NCBI GenBank assembly: GCA_031257915.1
Contig: JAIRNR010000020.1
Location: 1 to 42,510, forward strand
Reading direction: 5' to 3'
DNA: 42,510 bases
From: Bacteroidales bacterium
Lineage (GTDB): Bacteria; Bacteroidota; Bacteroidia; Bacteroidales; P3
This document shows positions 7,702 through 13,643 of this stretch, in pieces (the first letter of the stretch is position 1; every line of letters starts with the position of its first letter). Position numbers and translations under genes: made by a program. A model generated the notes under the pieces. That model had not been told where the DNA came from and searched no databases. It worked only from the letters and a program-made list of their open reading frames with translations.

Positions 7702-10212
7702 TTAAAATGCTGCGGAAATCCCAAACAGGAACGTTCTTTGGTATGGATAGTAAACATTATTATCAAAGCCATTCACTACTTCGGGGTCTAATCCTGAATA
7801 TCCTGTAATGGTGCAAACATTTTGTGCGGTAAAACGGAATTTTAACGAGGTCATATATTTTTTTACCTTATCCGGCAGCGGACAGTTAAAGCTTATTGCT
7901 ATATCGCTTAGTTTTAAATATGAAGCGTTTTCGAGATAGAAAGAAGAAAATTCGTTTGCTGTTCTTAGCTCCACAGAAGAGAGCAACACATTTTTTGCAT
8001 ACGCCGTTTTTTCATAAGTAAAGCGCGGCTCGTTAAATATAAGTCCGCCGACCTGTCCTCTAAAACCTAAGTAGAAATCAAACCATCTCCACGAAATTGT
8101 TGTGTTTAATCCGAAAGTGAAGTATGGATTTGTACTGCCGAGAAATTTCCTGTCATCCCATTCTACCACACTTACTATTTCGCCATCTTTATTATAATAA
8201 CTTATTACGCCATTTGCATCAATATTCGCAAATTCATAGCCATAAAAACTGTTCATTGCTACACCGCTTTGCAGAAGCATAATGTGATTCGTGTAAACCG
8301 TATTTGAATAACCGTAAAAAACGCGGTAATCGGTGCCATCAACATTTATGATCTTTATTTTATTTGCATTGGCGGCAGATGTTAAACTTATATTCCATAT
8401 AAAATTATTTTTCTTCATTGCAACAACATTCAAAGTCAGTTCTATGCCTTTGTTTTGTATTTGCCCCGCATTGATCAATATTGATCCTGATGGATATGGC
8501 AAAGTCAGGAAGACGTCCTTAATGTTGCGCAAATACGCATCAATACTGCCAAACAGGCGATTTTCCCAAAAAGCAAAATCAATACCTGAGTTATACTCTT
8601 GCTGCGTTTCCCATTTTAGTTTCGGACTTATCAAGAAAGATGAAAGAACATCGTACGAATTGTACGGCAAATTTGAATTTCCTGTAATGCCATATCCAAA
8701 GCGCAGCTTAAATTCGTTTATATATTTATTGTTTTTTAACGACGGCAACTGCGCTATACGCCACGCTAAACTGCCTGCAGGAAACAAGCCCCAACGACCG
8801 AGTTTAGTTGCATTGACAGCAAATTTGCTTGAGCAGTCTGCACGTAGCGAAGCATTAAAATAAAGCATTTCATTCCAACTGTAATTTATTCGCCCGAAAA
8901 AAGAAGTCATTGGACTTTTTATACTATTATATGATTTACTGGAATAACCTTCCATCTTTACGCTCTCAAAGTTGCTTTGATATGCGAAACCGGCAAACGC
9001 CCGTAAATTATGGTGCCCGAACTGCCTGTAAAATCGCAAAGTTGTCTCACTGAAATTTTGCATTAAATGTTGATAAATGATAGATGTGTAATTATCATTA
9101 AAAAATATATCGTTATAATAATTCAATGCATACATATATTGCAACGAATATATTGTCGAAATGCTTAACCAGTCTGTGATATTAACCGAAGCATTTATAC
9201 TGCCCCAAAAGATATTGTCTGTTTGCTCTCGCTTGCTTTTCATTATGCTGGCAACAGGGTTGTAATTTCCCGGTTCATAGTTAGAGTCGTCTTTTGAAAG
9301 ACGCACAGGAATTGTAGGATTTGCCAACATTGCGCCCTCGAAAACATTATGAGCCGTTAGCTTTCTTTTATTGTTAGTACAGGCAAGATTGTAAGATATA
9401 TTGAGAATATTTCCGAACGCATTATGGTCAATACCGATACGTGCATTTATTGACTGATAATTACTCTTTATTGCGAGACCTTGCAAGTCCTTGTAGTTAA
9501 TGCTTCCGCGATATTTGAAGTTCGGGATGCCGCCTGCTATGGAAAGCGTATGTTCGGTGTTAAGCGGCATACGTGTAAGTTCATTAAACCAATCGGTATT
9601 TCCACCCCAATCAGTACCACCATTGTTATTAGATATATATTCGCGATACTCCTCTGCGTTAAGCACACGGCGACGTTTTGCCGTAACACCAAAACCAATA
9701 TCGCCGTTATATTCAATAAGCATTTTGCCATTATGACCTCGTTTTGTCGTAACTATAATAACTCCATTGTTGGCACGCATCCCATAAATAGCCGCAGCAG
9801 AGCCATCTTTTAATACCTCTATACTTTCTATATCCTCTGTTGGAACAATGCTTATGTCGGCTGTCGGAATTCCATCTACAATATACAACGGCAATGCTGC
9901 GCCGCTAAAGGTATTTATACCGCGAAGCTGTATTTGATATGTATTCAGCGCAGGGTCGCCGCCGCCCTGCTTTACGATGTTAAGTCCCGCGACCTTGCCC
10001 TGCAACAAACTTACAGGATTATTTGTTATTCCTTTGTTAAAGTTGTCGTATGTGATGTTCGTTACGGACGACGTGATTTCTTTTTTTATCTGTTTGCCGT
10101 ACCCTGTTGTTACTTGCTGGGTATCTGTATATGTAAAACTTTGCGGTTGGCTCTTCGCAATTGACATACTGATTATAATCAACAATAATGATGATAGTAA
10201 TTTGGTTTTCAT
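7702..10212 (-). CDS. Orphan SusC-like TonB-dependent receptor lacking the N-terminal regulatory domain
   Basis: The start at 10212 (MKTKLLSSLLL...) is chosen because it begins a clean signal peptide; an upstream in-frame ATG at 10278 would add 22 charged residues. The product is 836 aa, shorter than usual for SusC. The mature protein begins almost at once with a TonB-box-like QQVTTGYG and the plug domain (about 45-170, with LRGINTF, LYIVDGIP and LKDGSAAAIYGMRANNGVI), without the CarboxypepD_reg-like domain seen in its relative at 1316. The rest is a beta-barrel ending in FGISAAF. No SusD gene is adjacent, so it may act alone or with a partner encoded elsewhere. It lies 79 bp downstream of gcvT on the same strand, and no consensus promoter was found directly upstream. 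The ligand is unknown. Confidence 0.88.
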   Translation of the reverse strand: MKTKLLSSLLLIIISMSIAKSQPQSFTYTDTQQVTTGYGKQIKKEITSSVTNITYDNFNKGITNNPVSLLQGKVAGLNIVKQGGGDPALNTYQIQLRGINTFSGAALPLYIVDGIPTADISIVPTEDIESIEVLKDGSAAAIYGMRANNGVIIVTTKRGHNGKMLIEYNGDIGFGVTAKRRRVLNAEEYREYISNNNGGTDWGGNTDWFNELTRMPLNTEHTLSIAGGIPNFKYRGSINYKDLQGLAIKSNYQSINARIGIDHNAFGNILNISYNLACTNNKRKLTAHNVFEGAMLANPTIPVRLSKDDSNYEPGNYNPVASIMKSKREQTDNIFWGSINASVNITDWLSISTIYSLQYMYALNYYNDIFFNDNYTSIIYQHLMQNFSETTLRFYRQFGHHNLRAFAGFAYQSNFESVKMEGYSSKSYNSIKSPMTSFFGRINYSWNEMLYFNASLRADCSSKFAVNATKLGRWGLFPAGSLAWRIAQLPSLKNNKYINEFKLRFGYGITGNSNLPYNSYDVLSSFLISPKLKWETQQEYNSGIDFAFWENRLFGSIDAYLRNIKDVFLTLPYPSGSILINAGQIQNKGIELTLNVVAMKKNNFIWNISLTSAANANKIKIINVDGTDYRVFYGYSNTVYTNHIMLLQSGVAMNSFYGYEFANIDANGVISYYNKDGEIVSVVEWDDRKFLGSTNPYFTFGLNTTISWRWFDFYLGFRGQVGGLIFNEPRFTYEKTAYAKNVLLSSVELRTANEFSSFYLENASYLKLSDIAISFNCPLPDKVKKYMTSLKFRFTAQNVCTITGYSGLDPEVVNGFDNNVYYPYQRTFLFGISAAF

Positions 10213-10291
10213 ATTTTTTGAATGGAAAATGTGATCGTTTTCAGAGCTTTTAGTTTTATCGTAAGACTCTCTTATCATAGATATATTCTCG

Positions 10292-11386
10292 TTATGGCGC
10301 GGCGTAAAAAGGCATCCGAACCACCAACGCCCTCAAAAGCCGACCGCGAACATCAATATAAATTTCGGTACCCGCTTTTGCGTATTCGGGTTTTACGTAT
10401 GCTGTGCCTATCGCTTTTCCTGTTGAGGGGCTTTGCGAACCGGAACACACACTCCCTGTTATGTTGCCGTTTGCGTCCGTTACGGAATATTCTGCTCTTG
10501 GAATACCTCTGTCCGCCATTTCAAAGCCAATAAGTTTTTTTGATACGCCGTGTGCTTTTTGCTGCTCGTATAGAGGTCTGTCAATAAAATCGTTACCGTC
10601 AACAAATTTTGTTATAAAATTAAGCCCCGCTTCTATTGTAGATGTGTTATCGTTCAATTCGTGTCCGTAAAGACAGAAACCCATTTCCAAACGCAGAGTG
10701 TCCCTTGCGCCAAGTCCGGCAGGCCTTATTCCATATTCCGCACCGGCTTCAAATACCGCGTTCCATATATGCGCACCGTTTTCGTTCTTGAAATAAATTT
10801 CACATCCGCCCGCACCGGTGTAGCCTGTTGTAGATAAGATAATATCGGGAATACCCGCAAAAGTCAAATGCTTAAATGTGTAATACTCCATATCTAAAAT
10901 ATGAGTATCGGTGAGTTTTTGCGCCACCTTTAACGCATTCGGACCTTGAATTGCAAGTTGCGAAATTTCGTCGGAAATATTTTTTAATTCCGCATTAAAT
11001 ACTTCATTCTGCCTTACAAACCAATTCCAGTCTTTCTCAATATTTGCAGCATTGGGAACGACAAGATAATTATCGGCTGCAATGCGATATACAAGCATAT
11101 CATCAACAACTCCGCCGTTACCGTTGGGCAGGCACGTGTAAAGCACTTTACCGTCGTGCAGCGAAGCAATATCATTTGTTGTAATCCGTTGAAGAAATGC
11201 GGCGGCATTTATACCTTTCACAGTAAATTCGCCCATGTGGGACACATCAAAAACACCCACATTACTGCGGACGTTATTGTGTTCTGCTATAATTCCTTCA
11301 TAAATAACAGGCATTTCATATCCTGCAAACGGTTCCATCTTTGCACCAAGAGCGCGGTGCTGCGCGTTAAATACTGTCTGTTTCAT
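10292..11386 (-). CDS. gcvT: Aminomethyltransferase, glycine cleavage system T protein
   Basis: The 364-aa product matches the full length of GcvT, the tetrahydrofolate-dependent aminomethyltransferase of the glycine cleavage system. It moves the methylene group from the aminomethyl-lipoyl H protein to tetrahydrofolate, releasing ammonia. Family motifs seen are GVFDVSHMGEF, TTNDIASLHDGKVLYTCL, GGVVDDMLVYR (containing the catalytic Asp region), STTGYTGAGGCEIYF, GLGARDTLRLEMGFCLYGHEL and the C-terminal barrel with GIPRAEY. No gcvH or gcvP is in the window. The ATG at 11386 lies inside the 13-bp direct repeat that bounds the integrated element, so its upstream region now comes from the element. 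Before insertion it probably overlapped the 3' end of the bactofilin gene and was read from that operon. Confidence 0.95.
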   Translation of the reverse strand: MKQTVFNAQHRALGAKMEPFAGYEMPVIYEGIIAEHNNVRSNVGVFDVSHMGEFTVKGINAAAFLQRITTNDIASLHDGKVLYTCLPNGNGGVVDDMLVYRIAADNYLVVPNAANIEKDWNWFVRQNEVFNAELKNISDEISQLAIQGPNALKVAQKLTDTHILDMEYYTFKHLTFAGIPDIILSTTGYTGAGGCEIYFKNENGAHIWNAVFEAGAEYGIRPAGLGARDTLRLEMGFCLYGHELNDNTSTIEAGLNFITKFVDGNDFIDRPLYEQQKAHGVSKKLIGFEMADRGIPRAEYSVTDANGNITGSVCSGSQSPSTGKAIGTAYVKPEYAKAGTEIYIDVRGRLLRALVVRMPFYAAP

Positions 11387-11394
11387 TTGGAAAT
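11382..11394. other. Left attachment site core (at the gcvT start codon)
   Basis: TTCATTTGGAAAT here is identical to 19251-19263. It contains the complement of the gcvT start codon (CAT at 11384-11386). The host flank on its left is gcvT; the element lies to its right. Confidence 0.75.
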
Positions 11395-11395
11395 G

Positions 11396-11427
11396 TAAAG
11401 TTATTTTGTAATTAGTTGTATATCAAA
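11396..11427 (-). promoter_or_regulatory. Outward promoter at the element's left end, facing gcvT
   Basis: On the minus strand TTTG (complement of 11424-11427), a 20-base spacer and TAACTTTA (complement of 11396-11403) approximate the Bacteroidota consensus, with A for G at the last position. It lies inside the element next to the att core, so the element would supply gcvT with a promoter. The resulting leader would be only a few bases long. Confidence 0.4.
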
Positions 11428-11433
11428 GAAAAA

Positions 11434-11504
11434 AGCCCGCCTATACAGTTGTGGGTAACAAACGGGTAACAAATTAGTAGTTTTTTCATTGTTACAGGCG
11501 GGCT
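11434..11504 (-). terminator. Hairpin with T-tract at the element's left end
   Basis: AGCCCGCCT (11434-11442) pairs perfectly with AGGCGGGCT (11496-11504). On the minus strand the stem is followed by TTTTTTC, on the plus strand by GTTTTTT. The 53-nt loop, which holds the two GTAACAAA motifs, is long for an intrinsic terminator, so the role is uncertain. If active it would stop transcripts leaving the element towards gcvT. Confidence 0.4.
11453..11473 (+). repeat. Left arm-type recombinase sites (two GTAACAAA copies)
   Basis: GTAACAAA occurs at 11455-11462 and 11466-11473, one helical turn (11 bp) apart. The same 21-bp arrangement, with one base different, recurs in the same orientation at the other end (19080-19100). 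By analogy with lambda-type and CTnDOT-type integrases these are candidate arm-binding sites. Confidence 0.55.
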
Positions 11505-11568
11505 GTTTTTTACTTGCAAATATAAGAAAATATTTGCCATAGTAGCGATTTAGAAGTAGTGCGCTGCA

Positions 11569-11649
11569 ATGGAGCGTATCACAGAGCAAATTAACGCCGA
11601 TAATATCGCTATCTGCAAACAGCAATTAGCATCCATAAAAGCCATTTAA
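11569..11649 (+). CDS. Possible 26-aa ORF of unknown function
   Basis: ATG at 11569 opens a short frame (MERITEQINADNIAICKQQL, then six more residues) to TAA at 11647. It lies in the 360-bp stretch between the element's left end and the small-gene array and could form one amphipathic helix. There is no second copy in the window and no clear promoter, so it may be chance. The rest of 11400-11767 holds the hairpin, the GTAACAAA pair and no other gene I can support. Confidence 0.2.
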   Translation: MERITEQINADNIAICKQQLASIKAI

Positions 11650-11767
11650 AAAACGTTCAAATCTTTCATGATAATCAACTGATTACAAGCCTGTTAATTT
11701 TTAATTATACCCCCGCTCTTGCAGTGTATTGCGGTGTTTTGTGGTAACAGTTGCAGAATTTCTGCAA

Positions 11768-11836
11768 ATGGATAAGTTGAGGAAAGAAGAATTGAAAGCG
11801 GAAGAAAAAGCGTACAAACGTGCGATTAAGCGGTAG
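11768..11836 (+). CDS. Truncated first copy of the plus-strand array peptide
   Basis: This 22-aa frame (MDKLRKEELKAEEKAYKRAI then KR) keeps the C-terminal half of the 36-aa array peptide but lacks its conserved N-terminus MANTDLISSIFNLAA. Its 3' end overlaps the convergent membrane-protein gene by 11 bp exactly as in the complete units. It marks the left edge of the array. The upstream sequence is unlike the other units, so it may have lost its promoter. It is more likely a remnant than a working gene. Confidence 0.45.
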   Translation: MDKLRKEELKAEEKAYKRAIKR

Positions 11837-12023
11837 GGGTATTTTGCTTTGACTTTTTGCGTAGGGCGGTAATGAAATCCGCTATCGCGGCAACGCCGAG
11901 TATAAGCATAGAGAGCGGCAGCATAGAAAAAATTATAATGTTTATAAGGGAATAAGTATGTACAATGTGCGTTGGATTTGGGTCGGGTAGCAATCCTTGC
12001 AGTATGATGAGTAATTGTAACAT
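11826..12023 (-). CDS. Small membrane protein, array copy A (65 aa)
   Basis: The start at 12023 (MLQLLIILQGLL) is preferred over an in-frame ATG 48 bases upstream, because in copies C-E a stop codon blocks that longer frame. The product has a short hydrophobic N-terminus, a variable segment (about residues 13-30, PDPNPTHIVHTYSL), one transmembrane helix (about 28-52) and a conserved basic tail ADFITALRKKSKQNTPTA. This copy differs from the others in ILGVAAI and in ending with Ala rather than Val. Its middle resembles copy E. The family is unknown to me. The size, single helix and basic tail recall type I toxins and small phage exclusion proteins, which is a structural likeness only. Confidence 0.7.
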   Translation of the reverse strand: MLQLLIILQGLLPDPNPTHIVHTYSLINIIIFSMLPLSMLILGVAAIADFITALRKKSKQNTPTA

Positions 12024-12064
12024 AGTTGTAATTTTTTGTAAATATAATAAAAATTTTAATACAA
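12024..12064. promoter_or_regulatory. 41-bp spacer between divergent array genes (first of five)
   Basis: The spacer recurs at 12360-12400, 12699-12739, 13041-13081 and 13380-13420 with the same length and nearly the same AT-rich sequence (core AAATATAATAAAAATTTTAA). Copies A and B read TTTTTTGTAAAT where C-E read TTTTTTATAAAT. It must hold the translation start signals of both genes and probably transcription signals, but 41 bp is too short for two separate full promoters. I could not assign -33/-7 boxes with confidence. Confidence 0.5.
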
Positions 12065-12175
12065 ATGGCAAACACAGATTTAATCAGCAGTATCTTTAAC
12101 CTCGCTGCATTAAAGAGTGAAACAGGTAAATTGAAAGCAAAGGAAAAAGTGTACAAACGTGCGCTTAAACGGTAG
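12065..12175 (+). CDS. 36-aa charged array peptide, copy B
   Basis: The product begins MANTDLISSIFNLAALKSET and ends EKVYKRALKR. The N-terminal half is mildly hydrophobic and amphipathic; the C-terminal half is a strongly charged, predicted helical segment rich in Lys, Glu and Arg. It has no signal peptide and no known domain. Its last 11 bases overlap the end of the convergent membrane-protein gene. The same frame is kept in copies C-E with several synonymous changes, which argues that it is translated. A role as partner, regulator or antitoxin of the membrane protein is possible but unproven. Confidence 0.7.
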   Translation: MANTDLISSIFNLAALKSETGKLKAKEKVYKRALKR

Positions 12176-12359
12176 GGGTATTTTGCTTTGACTTTTTGCG
12201 AAGGAAGGTAATAAAATCTGCCACCGCCGCAACGCCGAATACGAGAATGGCGAAAAGGGCAACCCCTAATATTATAACACCCCCAACAGGGAAAGTAGGT
12301 ACGCTATCCGTAGAGGGAACGAATACCCAACCTTGCAGTAATACGAGCAGTTGTAACAT
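12165..12359 (-). CDS. Small membrane protein, array copy B (64 aa)
   Basis: The start at 12359 gives MLQLLVLLQGW, then a unique variable segment VFVPSTDSVPT, then FPVGGVIILGVALFAILVFG as part of the membrane helix and the conserved tail VADFITFLRKKSKQNTPTV. It is the shortest copy, one codon less than A, C and E. The segment FPVGGV is shared with copy C but not with the others, while the LVLLQGW start is shared with copy D, so this family looks mosaic. It lies tail-to-tail with its plus-strand partner (11-bp overlap). Confidence 0.72.
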   Translation of the reverse strand: MLQLLVLLQGWVFVPSTDSVPTFPVGGVIILGVALFAILVFGVAAVADFITFLRKKSKQNTPTV

Positions 12360-12400
12360 AGTTGTAATTTTTTGTAAATATAATAAAAATTTTAACACAA

Positions 12401-12511
12401 ATGGCAAACACAGATTTAATCAGCAGTATCTTTAACCTTGCTGCGTTAAGGCAGGAAGCGAACGAATTGAAAGCGGAAGAAAAAGCGTACAAACGTGCGC
12501 TTAAACGGTAG
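12401..12511 (+). CDS. 36-aa charged array peptide, copy C
   Basis: It has the same N-terminus MANTDLISSIFNLAAL as copy B, followed by RQEANELKAEEKAYKRALKR. Residues 17-22 (RQEANE) differ from KSETGK of copies B and E. Against copy D it has seven synonymous codon changes and only one amino-acid change (E to Q), a clear sign of selection on the protein. It starts 41 bp from the divergent copy B membrane-protein gene and ends with an 11-bp overlap of copy C on the other strand. Confidence 0.75.
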   Translation: MANTDLISSIFNLAALRQEANELKAEEKAYKRALKR

Positions 12512-12698
12512 GGGTATTTTGCTTTGACTTTTTGCGCAACGCGGTAATAAAATCCGCTATCGCTGCAACGCCGAATACGAGAATGATGAAAAGGAAAGCG
12601 CACAATAGCATAACACCCCCAACAGGGAAGTCATGATTGACGTAAGTAGGGTCAACTTCATATAGTAAACCTTGCAGTAATATGAGCAGTTGTAACAT
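12501..12698 (-). CDS. Small membrane protein, array copy C (65 aa)
   Basis: The product runs MLQLLILLQGLLYEVDPT, then YVNHD, then FPVGGVMLLCAFLFIILVFG and the tail IADFITALRKKSKQNTPTV. The first part (LLYEVDPT) is shared with copy E, and FPVGGV with copy B, so this copy looks like a recombinant of the two. It is the only copy with a cysteine, within the membrane helix. No upstream in-frame start exists, since a stop codon in the 41-bp spacer confirms the MLQ start. Confidence 0.75.
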   Translation of the reverse strand: MLQLLILLQGLLYEVDPTYVNHDFPVGGVMLLCAFLFIILVFGVAAIADFITALRKKSKQNTPTV

Positions 12699-12739
12699 AG
12701 TTGTAATTTTTTATAAATATAATAAAAATTTTAACACAA

Positions 12740-12850
12740 ATGGCAAACACAGATTTAATCAGTAGTATCTTCAATCTTGCGGCACTGCGGCAGCAAGCGA
12801 ACGAATTGAAAGCGGAAGAAAAAGCGTACAAACGTGCGCTTAAACGGTAG
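12740..12850 (+). CDS. 36-aa charged array peptide, copy D
   Basis: MANTDLISSIFNLAAL is followed by RQQANELKAEEKAYKRALKR. Compared with copy C, the codons for Ser8, Phe11, Asn12, Ala14, Ala15, Leu16 and Arg17 all differ without changing the residue. That makes it the best evidence in the array that the plus-strand peptide is a real product. Signals and overlap are as in the other units. Confidence 0.75.
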   Translation: MANTDLISSIFNLAALRQQANELKAEEKAYKRALKR

Positions 12851-13040
12851 GGGTATTTTGCTTTGACTTTTTGCGCAACGCGATAATGAAATCTGCTACC
12901 GCTGCAACGCCGAACACGAGGATAACAAAAAGGAAAATTCCAAGTACCACACTTGCGGTAATAACAGACTCTCTCGTGTAGGTATCGGTTATAGGCTGGC
13001 GGGGTATCCAACCTTGCAGTAATACGAGCAGTTGTAACAT
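12840..13040 (-). CDS. Small membrane protein, array copy D (66 aa)
   Basis: This is the longest copy. It begins MLQLLVLLQGW like copy B, then has a unique polar variable segment IPRQPITDTYTRESVIT, the helix ASVVLGIFLFVILVFGVAAV and the tail ADFIIALRKKSKQNTPTV. The extra codon relative to C and E explains the 342-bp unit length exactly. The variable segment lies before the membrane helix. With the basic tail inside by the positive-inside rule, this segment would face the periplasm. Confidence 0.75.
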   Translation of the reverse strand: MLQLLVLLQGWIPRQPITDTYTRESVITASVVLGIFLFVILVFGVAAVADFIIALRKKSKQNTPTV

Positions 13041-13081
13041 AGTTGTAATTTTTTATAAATATAATAAAAATTTTAACACAA

Positions 13082-13192
13082 ATGGCAAACACAGATTTAA
13101 TCAGCAGTATCTTTAACCTTGCTGCATTAAAGAGTGAAACAGGTAAATTGAAAGCGGAAGAAAAAGTGTACAAACGTGCGCTTAAACGGTAG
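13082..13192 (+). CDS. 36-aa charged array peptide, copy E
   Basis: MANTDLISSIFNLAAL is followed by KSETGKLKAEEKVYKRALKR. It differs from copy B by a single residue (Glu for Lys at position 26). The KSETGK form does not go with one particular type of membrane protein, so the two genes of a unit seem to recombine independently. Confidence 0.72.
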   Translation: MANTDLISSIFNLAALKSETGKLKAEEKVYKRALKR

Positions 13193-13379
13193 GGGTATTT
13201 TGCTTTGACTTTTTGCGCAACGCGATAATGAAATCTGCTACCGCTGCAACGCCGAATACAAGAATGGCGAGGGGTAAGATAGAGAAAAGGATAATGTTTT
13301 CAATAAAGTATTCATGTACGATATGCGTAGGGTCAACTTCATATAGCAATCCTTGCAGTAATATGAGCAGTTGTAACAT
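13182..13379 (-). CDS. Small membrane protein, array copy E (65 aa)
   Basis: MLQLLILLQGLLYEVDPT is shared with copy C. The continuation HIVHEYFIENIILFSIL and PLAILVFG resembles copy A, and the tail VADFIIALRKKSKQNTPTV matches copy D. As the first minus-strand array gene after the primase operon, it would be the first reached by read-through transcription from that operon. The start is confirmed by the in-frame stop in the preceding spacer. Confidence 0.74.
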   Translation of the reverse strand: MLQLLILLQGLLYEVDPTHIVHEYFIENIILFSILPLAILVFGVAAVADFIIALRKKSKQNTPTV

Positions 13380-13420
13380 AGTTGTAATTTTTTATAAATA
13401 TAATAAAAATTTTAACACAA

Positions 13421-13483
13421 ATGGCAAACACAGATTTACGTGGAAAAAGAGAAATTTTTAAATTTTCAGTATCATCGTTTTGA
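13421..13483 (+). pseudogene. Truncated last copy of the plus-strand array peptide
   Basis: The frame starts with the conserved MANTDL after a normal 41-bp spacer, then leaves the family (RGKREIFKFSVSSF) and stops at 13481. Similarity to the array ends near 13438. Together with the N-terminally truncated copy at 11768 it bounds the array. It is probably a remnant, although its start signals are intact. The following 13484-13643 shows no gene. Confidence 0.55.
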
Positions 13484-13643
13484 TACAGATTTTTCATTTA
13501 GAGCATGAAAACTTCATCTACTGTTATTGATGATATTCCGAGTGTATTCTTCAAAAAACAGCGTCCATGAGTGTAGTTTATTACAAAATTAAACCTGTTG
13601 CCTGTTTTTTTGTATTCCTATCTCATATATTTTCTATTTTCGT

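Larger units (their letters stand above)
11789..13438. repeat. Tandem array of convergent small-gene pairs, unit about 339 bp
   Basis: Four complete plus-strand frames start at 12065, 12401, 12740 and 13082, and a broken one at 13421, so the unit lengths are 336, 339, 342 and 339 bp. Each unit holds a 36-codon plus-strand frame, an 11-bp tail-to-tail overlap, a minus-strand frame of 64, 65, 66 or 65 codons, and an invariant 41-bp spacer between divergent start codons. The unit-length differences equal the codon differences of the minus-strand gene exactly. Half units flank the array on both sides: a C-terminal half of the plus frame on the left and an N-terminal piece on the right. This pattern points to growth by unequal recombination. 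Confidence 0.9.

Noticed and set aside
11401-11625. A 74-aa minus-strand frame in the left end of the element
   Set aside because: It runs through the hairpin, the GTAACAAA pair and the gcvT promoter region and resembles no known protein.
11826-12407. Longer versions of array membrane proteins A and B starting with MPFVLKFLLYLQKITT
   Set aside because: The extra 16 codons come from the 41-bp divergent spacer and the partner's start. In copies C-E the same position has a stop codon, so the conserved MLQ start is used.
11789-13438. The array as a CRISPR or a retron-like repeat
   Set aside because: The unit is about 339 bp with coding content on both strands; there are no short repeats with unique spacers, no cas genes and no reverse transcriptase.
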